This document shows positions 35,338-45,841 of a stretch of 64,000 bases of DNA, piece by piece (the first letter of the stretch is position 1; each line of letters opens with the position of its first letter). Below the pieces are notes generated by a model. It worked only from the letters and a program-made list of their open reading frames with translations, made no database searches and had not been told where the DNA came from. This DNA comes from Lunularia cruciata. Lineage: Eukaryota > Streptophyta > Marchantiopsida > Lunulariales > Lunulariaceae. The position numbers and the translations under genes were made by a program. Where the stretch lies: assembly GCA_948567375.1 (NCBI GenBank), contig OX419757.1:39556001-39620000 (forward strand), written 5' to 3'.

Positions 35338-38300
35338 ATGATGAAGATGATTTTCAACTTATGGATAAACTATCTATATAGAAGAGGCCAACCAGCCAAT
35401 AATTTCAGTGATAGAAATTGTTTTGGTTGTGGAGGAAGAGGCCATATCCAAAGGAATTGTCCAAATTCCACTTACCATGGAGGAAAGGGTTATGAGGGAG
35501 CCAAAAGAGGGAAAGAAGGATGAACTGAACCCAAGTGGCTCCTAATCCAAACAAAGGTAAGGGGATAGCATCCATAGATGTGGTTGAGAGCAAGTATGAG
35601 AAGGGGGAGTGTTCAAAATCCAAAGGTCTTCATTTGGATCTTTTGGCACAAGAGAAGAAGAGAGTTTGTTTTGCAAAGGATATGCGCTCTTCTCAAGGAT
35701 TTACTCCTAGCCAAGATACTCATATGCCTACTAGGAGCACTTGCACAAGCACTTTCACACCATCAACAACAAAGACTCTAAGGAAGAAGTTGAGGATGGA
35801 GGACTTCTTGATCTCAAAGCAACAATGGAACTACAAGGTCTTAGAGGATGTTGGTAGTCACAAGGCTAACATCATAGTGGGCCAACTGATTGCTTTGAAT
35901 CCTACTTTGAGAAAGGAGCTTAGAGGTGGTTTGAGTTCTACAAGGTGCAAGAGGAAGAAGAAGGCAAAAGCTCCAATCTCAATGGGAGTGGTGGATGCCA
36001 AGTCAACACCATGGGAGGCTTGTGAATATGCCTCCAAGATTGATATGAGAGTGAATGGTCACAACATCAAGGATGCATTGGTTGATGGAGGATCAATAGT
36101 GAATACCATGTTTGAAAGGTTGATGAAGAAGTTGGGTACGATACCCTCTAGACCTTCAACATTTGTGGTGCGCATGGCAAACAAACAACAAGTTCAACCT
36201 ATAAGGGTGATGGATAAGGTGGTTGTTTCAATTATGGGAGTTCAAAATCTCATGACTTTCTAAGTCTTGAAGGATTCAAGCTATGACTTACTTCTTGGGA
36301 GGCCATGGTTGAGAGCAACACGCATAACTGATCAATGGCACAAAGGGTGCTTGAGGATTGAGCCATCAAACCATAGAGTCACAATTCATGTGACTAACAC
36401 CACCAACACTTCACATTCAGGTACACCATCTTCCGGTTATTGGGAATCAGATTCTCAAGAAGGAGTTTCAAGTGTGGACACAAGCATGGAAGAGAAGACT
36501 TCCACTAAAGAGGATGAATCTGAATCTAATTAAGAAGTGTATCTTGTGTGTGCTGTGGATTTTTCACCTAAGCCAAAGGTTTTGAAGGACCCAAATAAAT
36601 CACCATTGACACTTGAGGAGAAAGAGAGGAGGTTATCTACCCTCAAGTATGGCCTAAATGTTACCAAGGAAGAGAAGCCAAGATTTGAAGAGATTTTTTG
36701 CAAGTTCATCTATGTGTTTGCTTTTAGTTACAAGGATTTGAAGGAAGTCACCTTGGAGGAGCACAAGATAGAGGTGGAGTCACATGCAAGACCAATCCGC
36801 CAAAATCAACATCGCATTAGCCCACCAATATCTTTGGTTGTGAAGGAGGAGATTGATAAGCTTAAGGAGATTGGATTTATCTTTGAGGTGGAGAATTCAA
36901 AATGGGTGTCTCCAATTGTCATTGTGAAGAAAAAAAGAATGGCAAGCTTTGGGTATGTGTGGATTACAAGAAGCTCAATGTTGTTACAAAGAAGGACAAC
37001 TTCCCATTGCCATTCATTGATGAGATCTTGGAAGAAGTTGCAAGTCATGAGAGGCACAGTTTTGGAGATGGTTATAGTAGATATAACCAAATTAAGATTG
37101 CACCAGAGCATCAACAACTCACCATATTCACCACACCTTAGGAGACTTATCCTTTCAAGGTCATGCCTTTTGGGCTTTGCAATGCTCTAGCCACATTCAA
37201 TGATTCATGAACAAGGTATTTGAACCTTTCATTGGGAAATTTGTGAGAGACTTCATTGATGACTTTTGTGTCTATGGGAGCAAGGAGGAGCACTTTGAGC
37301 ACCTAATCAAGGTCTTGCAATGCTTGGATGAGGCAAATCCATCACTCAACCTAAAGAAGTGCACTTTTGGATGTGAAGAAGGTCTACTTTTGGGGCACAT
37401 CATCTCCAAGGATGGAATAGCCGTTGACCCTAAAAAGGTGAGGAAAATCTCAAACCTTCCATTCCTTTCAAGCTTGACAAAGTTACGCCAATTCTTGGGG
37501 ATGGTTGGGTACTATAGGACGTTCATCTTCTCCTTTTCCAACAAGGCTTATGCATTGACCATCTACATGAAGAAGGGTGTAAACTACATGGTGATTTCGG
37601 AGGACAAGAAGGCTCTCAAAGCTTTTGAGGAGCTCAAGTAATCCTTTATTGTAGCTCCAATTTTTGCTAAACTTGTTTGGAGTAAGCCTTGCATCCTCTA
37701 CACTGATGCTTCTAATGTAGCTATAGAATACACTCTTAGTCAATTAGACCAAGATGGGCATGACCATCCAATAGCTTATGCTAGTAGGCAGATGGTTTCA
37801 ACAGAAAAAAACTACTATGTCATAGAGAGAGAAGGGTTGGCAGTGATCTTTGGTCTCAAGAAGTTTAGACACTACTTGATTGGAGGGAAAGCCACCATTG
37901 TCACACATCACAAGGCTTTGAATGACATCTTCAACAAGCCTAATGTTGAAGGGAGACTAGCAAGGTAGATGATACTCTTGTCTGAGTATGACTACACCAT
38001 TGAGGATAGGCCAAGCAAAAAACATGCAAATGAAGATTTGTTATCTTGGGCCTATGATCATGATGGAGATGAACTAGTGGATGATTCCTTCCCGGATGAG
38101 GAGCTCATGACAATCTTAGTCACTCAAGAGGTTCCAATGGAGTACAAGGAGATTTTAGATTTTGTGACAAGAAGTTACTATCCAGAAGGGATGCATGCTA
38201 GGGAGAGAAAGGCCCTTGCAGCAAGATCTAGATCTTACACAATGGTATACGATATTCTTTTTCACCAAGGAGCATATGATCTACTTTGAAGAGCAGTGGG

Positions 38301-38707
38301 TAAAGAAGAGTCTATCCTACTTATAAAGGAGTTTCATGAAGGTTTAGTGTGTGGAGGACACTTTGCATGAAAGGTGAATGCTTTCAAGATTCTAGATGTA
38401 GGTTACCATTTAAGAGGGATTTTCAAGGATTGTCTTGATTATTGCAAAACTTGTCATGTTTGTCAAGCTTTTGCTAGAAAATCTACTTCCACACCACCAT
38501 TTAGATCAATTCCATTGCTAGGACCTTTTGAGAAGTGGGGAATTGATTTTGTAGGTCCTCTCAATAGAACCCCAAGGAACAATTACTACATTGTAGTAGT
38601 TATTGATTACCTTACCAAGTGGATTGAGGCTAGACCCATTGAGGGACAAGAATGAAGATGAAGTTGGTAGATTTCTTTATGAACACATTATCACTAGGTT
38701 TGGATGT
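35338..38707 (+). pseudogene. A4 gag-pol, part before the B2 insertion
   Basis: Zinc knuckle CFGCGGRGHIQRNC (about 35415-35460), protease with VDGGSIVNTM (about 36081-36110), YDLLLGRPWLRA at 36282-36317, RT with FIDDFCVYG (about 37249-37280), RNase H (37700-37960), the integrase zinc domain (38330-38480) and the start of the core (WGIDFVGPL, about 38537-38565). In-frame stops or shifts occur at about 35522, 36261, 36531, 36950, 37140, 37641, 37968, 38289, 38368 and 38655. The sequence closely parallels A3 but is inactive. Confidence 0.9.
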
Positions 38708-39132
38708 TGTAACAATATGGAGTTTAGCGACATAGTTTATAAGGCTAACAAAGTAGAGAATAAGCCAAATTAGCATAGAATATTCCAAAAGCATCTAGGA
38801 AGCTTCTTTGGAAGCTTCCTGACTAGTTAACTTGTGCACCAAGCAGGTAGATTCCAGAAGGAAGCTTCTAGAAGCCTCTAACTAGCTTAGCTTGCATGCC
38901 AAGTAGGCGGCTTCTAGAAGGAAGCTTCTTGAGAAGCTTCCTAGTTAACTTGGCTTGCACTCTAAGAAAGCGGCTCAAGGAAGCTTCTCAAGAAGCTTCT
39001 CAAGGGCCTTGTATGCTACCTATAAATACCAAAGCTGAAGCTCATGCTAGGTATTCAGAGTTTTCCCTCATTCAAGTATCCCAATGTGAGTTTCCATTCT
39101 CTTATTTCTCTCCTCGGTCTTGGTCTTTTACA
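38708..39132 (+). repeat. 5' LTR of B2
   Basis: Starts TGTAACAATATGG and ends GGTCTTTTACA. It contains an array of GAAGCTTC palindromes (38800-38999) and a TATA box CTATAAATA at 39020-39028. Confidence 0.93.
38800..39028 (+). promoter_or_regulatory. Heat-shock-element-like array and TATA box in the family B LTR
   Basis: GAAGCTTC occurs at 38800, 38812, 38861, 38921, 38980 and 38992, often in pairs 12 bp apart. At 38861-38873 GAAgcTTCtaGAA is a perfect three-unit heat shock element (GAAnnTTCnnGAA). The TATA box CTATAAATA (39020-39028) lies 20 bp after the last copy, the order expected of a promoter. Function is inferred only; these could also be a decayed internal repeat. Confidence 0.5.
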
Positions 39133-39133
39133 T

Positions 39134-39145
39134 TGGTATCAAAGC
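39134..39145 (+). promoter_or_regulatory. Primer-binding site of B2 (initiator tRNA-Met type)
   Basis: TGGTATCAAAGC starts one base after the LTR end. It differs at one position from the TGGTATCAGAGC used by many plant LTR elements primed by initiator tRNA-Met. Confidence 0.85.
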
Positions 39146-39402
39146 AGGAATGGGATGGATGGAATTTATGGACCACCAAATCCACTTCTATCAAACCATT
39201 GGGATTTTTGTATCCAAATACTACCCAAGCATTGTTTCACACAGTTCATCACCCCGCACTTTGGACAAGATTTTCTACATATGATCACCATATCTGAGGA
39301 ATCCTTGGTGCTTCCGGTTGTAACTTATGGAGAACGGTGGACATGCTATTTCTATGTGTTAGTAAATTAGGTAGATTGGGAGTGGTGTGATAGAGTAGCA
39401 AC

Positions 39403-39538
39403 CATGGCGGCAATACCGGATGTTATCCTTGCTATGCAACAACAAATTGAGCACCTTACTCGATTGTTGGATGAATAAGATCGTTGTTGACAATAGCAAG
39501 TGGTTAGAGTACCAATTCAAGAAGGAGAAGATTCGATC
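39403..39538 (+). pseudogene. B2 gag start, cut by A3
   Basis: Begins ATGGCGGCAATACCG at 39403, equivalent to the B1 gag start near 9460. A stop (TAA at 39477) interrupts it. The sequence resumes without loss at 47357 after the A3 insertion and its 4-bp duplication. Confidence 0.8.
39535..39538. repeat. A3 target site duplication, left copy (GATC)
   Basis: GATC precedes the left A3 LTR and is repeated at 47357-47360. Joining the flanks after removing one GATC gives a stretch that aligns without gaps to the uninterrupted B1 sequence (about 9576-9612), confirming the 4-bp length. Confidence 0.9.
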
Positions 39539-40217
39539 TGTGAGCCGGCCTGTCTCTCACTCAGGATGAACCTCTGATGGCTATTATGGTAGCGCACCAT
39601 GGACTAAGAAGGCAAGGAACCCCAACTCCATCATACTCCTCCAAGGCTAACACTCCAAGACTCAAGACATTGCTCACTAGAGAACTCAATGAAAGAGAGA
39701 TAGTTGCAAATGAAAGGATGATGAGTACCTCCTCACTCCTTGTTTATATACTTGTGAAATAGTTACGTACCAAAGTTACTAATTACCGTAGTAACTCAAG
39801 TTACTAGACTAAAAGTCAAGTAAAGTCAAAAAGTAGAAAGGAATATCCATTCACATGGGCATATTCCCCTTATCTTGACCCAACCACTAAAGCAAGGATT
39901 CCTTCACATGGGCTATCCTTGGACTAAAGAAGAATCCAAAACAAAAAGGCTTGCGGGCCCAAGAGTTCTCAACTCTTTCCCCAAAGCCAAACACCTAGGA
40001 ATAATACCAAGTCAACACACTAAAATCCAAAATAGTGGTGCTCATCTTTCCTACTTCCTCTAAAGTAAGGTCCCATCTATCTTAGCTATGACTAACTTTA
40101 GCTAACCATGACTAATATAGAACCATCCTTTATCTCTATATAAATAATATCTCTTAAGTACTTGTAATACCAAGCTAAATATCACAATACCACACACATG
40201 CACAAATGGGTGTTACA
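39539..40217 (-). repeat. 3' LTR of A3
   Basis: 679 bp, TGTGAGCCGG...GGGTGTTACA, apparently identical to 46678-47356. Small open frames inside it recur in every family A LTR simply because the LTR is repeated. Confidence 0.95.
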
Positions 40218-40226
40218 TTTACCCCC
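40218..40226 (-). other. Polypurine tract candidate of A3
   Basis: On the minus strand GGGGGTAAA lies directly before the 3' LTR, where plus-strand priming by a purine tract is expected. The tract is short and contains one T. Confidence 0.55.
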
Positions 40227-40265
40227 GGACTAAGTTTTCACTTTGTCCTCAAAGTGAAGGTCTCT

Positions 40266-43200
40266 CTACCTTCTATGGTACATCTTTAACTTATCATGGT
40301 TAATCCTATCAAAGTGTCTTCCTCCCAACTCCTTGAGATCATAAGTGTAATTTCCCCACACCTTCTCTACTATGAAAGGTCCAAAGTACTTAGGCAAAAA
40401 CTTCTTTTGTACTCTCTTGAATCGAATGGAATCAAACAACATTACCCAATCACCTTCTTTGAAAGGCTCCACCTTCTTCTTGCCTTGCCTCTTGTCATAG
40501 CTCTCCTTTTGTTTCCTTTGGGCTTGCTCCACTCGAACCATAGCAACTGCTCTTGCCTCTTCCAACTCCATGAGTTGATCCTTCCTTGACTTCTCTGCAT
40601 CACTTCCTTGTGCTTTCTTCAATCTCCTATGAATGCTTTGGAAGGTAGGAAGATCAAAGTGAATAGGTAAGGTAGACTCAATACCATACACCAATTGGAA
40701 TGGAGAATATCCAGTGGAAGTCTTCATGGTTGTCCTATACTCCCACAAAACTGCATGAATCCTCTTGTCCCAATGATGTTTAGCCCCCTCCATTTCTGCA
40801 TCTTTGGCCAACATCATGCACAAGGTCTGATTGGTTCTCTCTGCCAAGCCATTGGAATTTGGCTTATAGGATGTAGTTACTCTATGTGTGATAGAGAAAT
40901 GTCGTAGCATGGATGTAGTAATGCTTCCTGTAAACTCTCCTCCTCTATCAGAAACCAACTCCAAAGGGCATCCAAACCTAGTGATAATGCGTTCATAAAG
41001 AAATCTACCCACTTCATCTTCATTCTTGTCCCTCAATGGTCTAGCCTCAACCCACTTGGTAAGGTAATCAGTAACTACCACAATGTACCGATTGTTCCTT
41101 GGGGTTCTATTGAGAGGTCCTACAAAATCAATTCCCCACTTCTCAAAGGGTCCTAGCAATGGAATTGATCTAAGTGGTGGAGTGGATGTAGACTTTCTAG
41201 CAAAAGCTTGACAAACATGACAAGTTTTGCAATAATCAAGACAATCCTTGAAAATCCCTCTCCAATGGTAACCTGCATCTAGAATCTTGAAAGCAGTCAC
41301 CTTTCCTGCAAAGTGTCCTCCACATACTAAACCTTCATGAAACTCCTTTATGAGTAGGATAGACTCTTCCTTACCCACTGCTCTTCGAAGTAGACCATCT
41401 GCTCCTTGGTGAAAAAGAATATCATCCACCATTGTGTAAGGTCTAGATCTTGCTGCAAGGGCCTTCCTCTCCCTAGCATGCATCCCTTCTGGATAGTTAC
41501 CTCTTGTCACAAAATCCACAATCTCCTTGTACTCCATTGGAACCTCTTGAGTGACTGAGATTGTCATGAGCTCCTCATCCGGGAAGGAATCATCTACTGG
41601 CTCATCTCCATCATGATCATAGGCTCTAGATAACAAATCAGCATTTGCATGTTTCTTTCCTGGCCTATCCTCAATTGTGTAGTCATACTCAGACAAGAGA
41701 ATCATCCACCTTGCTAGTCTCCCTTCAACATTAGGCTTGTTGAAGATGTACTTCAAAGCCTTGTGATCCGTGACAATTGTGGCCTTCCCTCCAATCAAGT
41801 AGTGTCTAAACTTCTTGAGACCAAAGATCACTGCCAACCCTTCTCTCTCTGTGACAGAGTAGTTCTTCTCTGCTGAAACCATCTGCCTACTAGCATAAGC
41901 TATTGGATGATCATGCCCATCTTGGTCTAATTGACTAAGAGTGCATCCTATAGCTACATTAGAAGCATCAGTGTAGAGGATGAAAGGCTTACTCCAATCA
42001 GGTTTAGCAAGAATTGGAGCTACAACAAGGGATTGCTTGAGCTCCTCAAAAGCTTTGAGAGCCTCCTTGTCTTCCAAAATCACCATGTAATCTACACCCT
42101 TCTTCATGTAGATGGTCAATGCATAAGCCTTGTTGGAAAATGAGAAGATGAACCTCCTATAGTACCCAACCATTCCCAAGAATTGGCGTAACTTTGTCAA
42201 GCTTGAAGGGAATGGAAGGTCTGAGATTTTCCTCACCTTCTCAGGATCAACTGCTATTCCATCCTTGGAGATGATGTGCCCCAAAAGTAGACCTTCTTCA
42301 CATCCAAAAATGCACTTCTCTGGGTTGAGTGATGCATTTGCCTCATCCAAGCGTTGCAAGACTTTGATTAGGTGCTCAAAGTGCTCCTCCTTGCTCCCAT
42401 AGACACAAAAGTCATCAATGAAATCTCTCACAAATTTCCCAATGAAAGGTTCAAATACCTTGTTCATGAACCGTTGGAATGTGGCTGGAGCATTGCAAAG
42501 CCCAAAAGGCATGACCTTGAAAGCGTAAGTTCCCCAAGGTGTGGTGAATGTGGTGAGTTGTTGATGCTCTGGTGCAATCTTGATTTGGTTATATCCACTA
42601 TAACCATCTCCAAAACTGTACCTCTCATGACCTGCAACCTCCTCCAAGATCTCATCAATGAATGGCAATGGGTAGTAGTCCTTCTTGGTAACAGCATTGA
42701 GCTTCTTGTAATCCACACATACCCGAAGCTTGCCATTCTTTTTCTTCACAATGACAATTGGAGACACCCATTCTGAATTCTCCACCTCAAAGATAAATCC
42801 AGCCTCCTTGAGCTTATCAATCTCCTCCTTCACAACCAAAGATATTGGTGGGCTAATGCGACGTTGCTTTTGGCGGATTGGTCTTGCATGTGACTCCACC
42901 TCTATCTTGTGCTCCTCCAAGGTGACTTCCTTCAAATCCTTGTAACTAAAAGCAAACACATGGATGAACTTGCGGAAAATCTCCTCAAATCTCACCTTCT
43001 CCTCCTTGGTAACATTTGGGCCATACTTGAGGGTAGATAACCTTCTCTCTACCTCCTCAAGTGTCAATGGTGATTTATCTGGGTCCTTCAAAACCTCTGG
43101 CTTAGGTGCAAAATCCATAGCACACAAGGGATACACATCTGAATCAGATTCAGATTCATCCTCCTCCGTGGAAGTCTCCTCTTCCATGCTTGTGTCCACA

Positions 43201-45092
43201 CCTAAAGCTCCTTCTTCAGAATCTGATTCCCAATAATCAGAAGATGGGGTATCTGAATGTGAAGTGTTGGTGGTGTTAGTCACAGGAACAGTGACTCTAT
43301 GGTTTGATGGCCCAATCCTTAAGTACCCTTTGTGCCATCGATCAGTTGTGCGTGCTGCTCTCAACCATGGCCTCCCAAGAAGTAAGTCATAGCTTGAATC
43401 CTTCAAGACTTGGAAAGTCATGAGATTTTGAACTCCCATAACTGAAACTACCACCTTATCCATCACTCCTACTGGTCGAACTTGTTGCTTGTTTGCCATG
43501 CTCACCACAAATGTTGAAGCTCTTGAGGGTATCATACCCAACTTCTTCATCAACCTTTCTGACATGGCATTCACTGCTGATCCTCCATCAACCAATGCAT
43601 CCTTGATGTTGTGACCATTCACTCTCACATCAATCTTGGAGGCATATTCACAAGCTTCCCATGGTGCTGGCTTGGCATCCACCACCCCCATTGATATTGG
43701 AACTTTTGCCTTCTTCTTCTTCTTGCTCCTTGTAGAACTCAAACCACCTCTAAGCTCCTTTCTCAAGGTAGGGTTCAAAGCAATTAATTGGCCCACTGTG
43801 ATGTTAGCCTTGTGACTACCAACATCCTCCAACACATTGTAGTTCCATTGTTGCTTGGAGATCAAGAAGTCCTCCATCCCCAACTTCTTCCTTGGAGTCT
43901 TTGTTGTTGATGGTGTTGAGGTGCGAGTGCTCCTAGTAGACATAGGAGTATCCTTGCTTGAAGTAAATCCTTGAGAAGAGTGAACATCCTCTGCAAAACG
44001 AGCTCTCTTCTTCTCTTGTGCCAAAAGCTCCAAATTAGGACCCTTGGAGTTTGAGCACTCTCCCTTCTCATACTTGCTCTCAACCACATCTATGGATGCT
44101 ATCCCCTTACCTTTGTTGGGATTAGGAGCCACTTGGGTTTCACTACCTCCCTCTTTCCCTCTATTGGCTCCCTCATAACCCCTTCCTCCATGGTAAGTGG
44201 AATTTGGGCAATTCCTTTGGATATGGCCTCTTCCCCCACAACCAAAACAATTTCTATCATTGAAATTGTTAGCTGGTTGGCCTCCTCTATATGGATGGTT
44301 TCCATAACTCCTAGGCCCTCTCCCTACATTCTGATCCACCTCTCTCTTCTCCCATAATTGCACCACATTGATCTTGAGATCCGCAAGTTGTTCTGTGATG
44401 GTTTGGAGTGGATCTTTTGGTGGAGGTGCAAGAACTGGAGCAACTACTACTTGTGGTGCAACCCTTGTCACCAAAGTATCAGAAGTTCCACCATACTTGT
44501 AGCCTTGAGGAGGATGCACAACCTCCTTCACCACCAAATCACTCTCATCCCCTTCCAAACTCTCCTCCGTACGAATTGCGATCTTGATAGCTTCAACCTT
44601 GGAAGAAGGTTTCTCATATCTCACCTTGCTTCTAATTTGTGGTCTCAATCCTCCCACAAAATTCTTGGTGAGCATGGCCCCTATGCCAATCATTGTAGTC
44701 TCCACATCATCCCCACCCTTCCTCAACACTATGCGAAATCTGGACTCCAATTTTTCCACTCTTTCCACATAGACTCTCACTTTCTCTCCATCTCCTTGCT
44801 TGAGAAATGTAACCTCACTCATCAATCTCTCATAACTCTCATCAGGAAGAAAGTTCTCAATGAGTGCTGAAGTCAAAGTCTCCCAAGACTCCTCTTCCCC
44901 CTCTCTCCTCTCTCTCTTTTGGTATTCTGACTCATACCATGTAAGTGCTGCATCCTCAAAGAAATCTGGTAATAATGAGGCCCACTCATTCTTCCTCCTC
45001 TCATTGTTTCCTATGCAAGCTCTCTTGAAGTCTCTCACAAAGGCCTCCACATCTTCTCCATCCTTGCCAAAGAAAACCGGAAGTTTCCCCAT
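40266..45092 (-). CDS. A3 Gag-Pol polyprotein (1608 residues)
   Basis: Encodes the capsid and enzymes that copy the element through RNA and insert the DNA into the genome. Domains: Gag capsid about 1-190; CCHC knuckle 282-295 (CFGCGGRGHIQRNC); protease with D502-G-G-S (DGG in place of the usual DTG/DSG); RT about 750-920 with the catalytic box FIDD at 891-894; RNase H starting YTDAS with D1042; integrase HHCC zinc domain about 1245-1290; integrase core with D1322, D1382 and E1418 (35 residues between the last two, the standard spacing); and a GPF-type tail near 1566. There are no internal stops. The start ATG at 45092 is preceded by a T-rich (plus strand) spacer and ORF1 in another frame. Being a single frame, it needs no frameshift for Pol. 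It would be expressed from the 5' LTR promoter and is probably silenced in normal tissue (general knowledge, not seen here). Confidence 0.95.
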   Translation of the reverse strand: MGKLPVFFGKDGEDVEAFVRDFKRACIGNNERRKNEWASLLPDFFEDAALTWYESEYQKRERREGEEESWETLTSALIENFLPDESYERLMSEVTFLKQGDGEKVRVYVERVEKLESRFRIVLRKGGDDVETTMIGIGAMLTKNFVGGLRPQIRSKVRYEKPSSKVEAIKIAIRTEESLEGDESDLVVKEVVHPPQGYKYGGTSDTLVTRVAPQVVVAPVLAPPPKDPLQTITEQLADLKINVVQLWEKREVDQNVGRGPRSYGNHPYRGGQPANNFNDRNCFGCGGRGHIQRNCPNSTYHGGRGYEGANRGKEGGSETQVAPNPNKGKGIASIDVVESKYEKGECSNSKGPNLELLAQEKKRARFAEDVHSSQGFTSSKDTPMSTRSTRTSTPSTTKTPRKKLGMEDFLISKQQWNYNVLEDVGSHKANITVGQLIALNPTLRKELRGGLSSTRSKKKKKAKVPISMGVVDAKPAPWEACEYASKIDVRVNGHNIKDALVDGGSAVNAMSERLMKKLGMIPSRASTFVVSMANKQQVRPVGVMDKVVVSVMGVQNLMTFQVLKDSSYDLLLGRPWLRAARTTDRWHKGYLRIGPSNHRVTVPVTNTTNTSHSDTPSSDYWESDSEEGALGVDTSMEEETSTEEDESESDSDVYPLCAMDFAPKPEVLKDPDKSPLTLEEVERRLSTLKYGPNVTKEEKVRFEEIFRKFIHVFAFSYKDLKEVTLEEHKIEVESHARPIRQKQRRISPPISLVVKEEIDKLKEAGFIFEVENSEWVSPIVIVKKKNGKLRVCVDYKKLNAVTKKDYYPLPFIDEILEEVAGHERYSFGDGYSGYNQIKIAPEHQQLTTFTTPWGTYAFKVMPFGLCNAPATFQRFMNKVFEPFIGKFVRDFIDDFCVYGSKEEHFEHLIKVLQRLDEANASLNPEKCIFGCEEGLLLGHIISKDGIAVDPEKVRKISDLPFPSSLTKLRQFLGMVGYYRRFIFSFSNKAYALTIYMKKGVDYMVILEDKEALKAFEELKQSLVVAPILAKPDWSKPFILYTDASNVAIGCTLSQLDQDGHDHPIAYASRQMVSAEKNYSVTEREGLAVIFGLKKFRHYLIGGKATIVTDHKALKYIFNKPNVEGRLARWMILLSEYDYTIEDRPGKKHANADLLSRAYDHDGDEPVDDSFPDEELMTISVTQEVPMEYKEIVDFVTRGNYPEGMHARERKALAARSRPYTMVDDILFHQGADGLLRRAVGKEESILLIKEFHEGLVCGGHFAGKVTAFKILDAGYHWRGIFKDCLDYCKTCHVCQAFARKSTSTPPLRSIPLLGPFEKWGIDFVGPLNRTPRNNRYIVVVTDYLTKWVEARPLRDKNEDEVGRFLYERIITRFGCPLELVSDRGGEFTGSITTSMLRHFSITHRVTTSYKPNSNGLAERTNQTLCMMLAKDAEMEGAKHHWDKRIHAVLWEYRTTMKTSTGYSPFQLVYGIESTLPIHFDLPTFQSIHRRLKKAQGSDAEKSRKDQLMELEEARAVAMVRVEQAQRKQKESYDKRQGKKKVEPFKEGDWVMLFDSIRFKRVQKKFLPKYFGPFIVEKVWGNYTYDLKELGGRHFDRINHDKLKMYHRR

Positions 45093-45127
45093 CTTAACCC
45101 CTCACTATCTTTCTTTTCTCTCAAAAT

Positions 45128-45172
45128 TTATTTTTTTTTTTTTTTTTTCTCTCTTTTCTTTTCTCTCACTCT
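45128..45172. repeat. Homopolymer run between ORF1 and gag of A3
   Basis: A run of about 20 T followed by CT-rich sequence on the plus strand, an A-rich spacer on the coding strand just before the gag start codon. A1 and A4 lack this part. Confidence 0.7.
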
Positions 45173-45343
45173 ATTACTAATAGAGTATATACATGACTAA
45201 CACCATCTGAGAATAATCCACTCTAGGGAACACAAAAGGTTCAGGTTGCTCCAAGATTTCTATAGCAACATCAAATCCTAGAGTGCATATTAATCTAACT
45301 CTTATGGATAGTTTATCCATAAGTTGAAAGATTATCTCCATCA

Positions 45344-45841
45344 CTAATCTTGAGAACTAGCTGATGAAGGTGGTAGTATTTCTGTAGCTGTACTAAGACT
45401 CTCTCCAAGATCCTTCACCAAAGTTTCCAAAAGTGCTTTTACTCCACTACACTCATGTCCTTTTGGAAGTCCTTCAACTCCACAAACCTCACACAACTCT
45501 TTGGTCTTAGATCTTCTCCCTCCCAATCTTGGTGAAGAAGGTCCAACATGCAAACCCAAGTCAAGTAAGCCTCTCCTTTCCCTCAATCTCTTGCTCTCAA
45601 AGGTCAATGGACATGAACTTGCCTTATGTCCCTTCTCTCCACATAGAAAGCACTTAGACTCACTCTTTCCTCCAAGTGGTGTAGGTTTTTGGATCCTCTC
45701 AACACTCTCTTCAAATTCTATTGTAAACTCTCTTTTCCTCAAATCCACCCCTACAATCACCTCAAACCCTTGGGGAACCTTGCATAATCTCAATTTCCAC
45801 TCTTGATGACTCTCCATGTTCCCCAAGATGAATCTAAACAC
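45344..45841 (-). CDS. A3 ORF1: accessory zinc-knuckle protein upstream of gag (165 residues)
   Basis: Separate frame between the primer site and gag. Residues 64-77 are a CCHC knuckle (CFLCGEKGHKASSC). Residues 117-131 hold a second Cys/His cluster (C117, C120, H129, C131) with unusual spacing. Residues 82-115 are rich in arginine and lysine. A second in-frame ATG at 45817 is an alternative start. Its remnant in A2 (6347-6862) and C-terminal end in A4 (35268-35337) show that the ORF is old and was kept. Extra ORFs before gag are known from plant Ogre/Tat elements. The function is unknown; RNA or nucleic-acid binding is likely from the knuckles. Its frame differs from gag, so translation of gag needs leaky scanning, reinitiation or splicing. 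Confidence 0.75.
   Translation of the reverse strand: MFRFILGNMESHQEWKLRLCKVPQGFEVIVGVDLRKREFTIEFEESVERIQKPTPLGGKSESKCFLCGEKGHKASSCPLTFESKRLRERRGLLDLGLHVGPSSPRLGGRRSKTKELCEVCGVEGLPKGHECSGVKALLETLVKDLGESLSTATEILPPSSASSQD

Noticed and set aside
39577-40063. Two small open frames (61 and 62 codons) repeated identically at 46716-47202 and in diverged form at 4498-5030
   Set aside because: They lie inside family A LTRs, antisense to the element. They recur because the LTR recurs, and in the older LTRs the frames differ, so there is no sign of coding selection.
42372-42776. 134-codon open frame on the plus strand
   Set aside because: Antisense shadow of the A3 RT coding region. The same shadow appears in A1 because the sequence is homologous.
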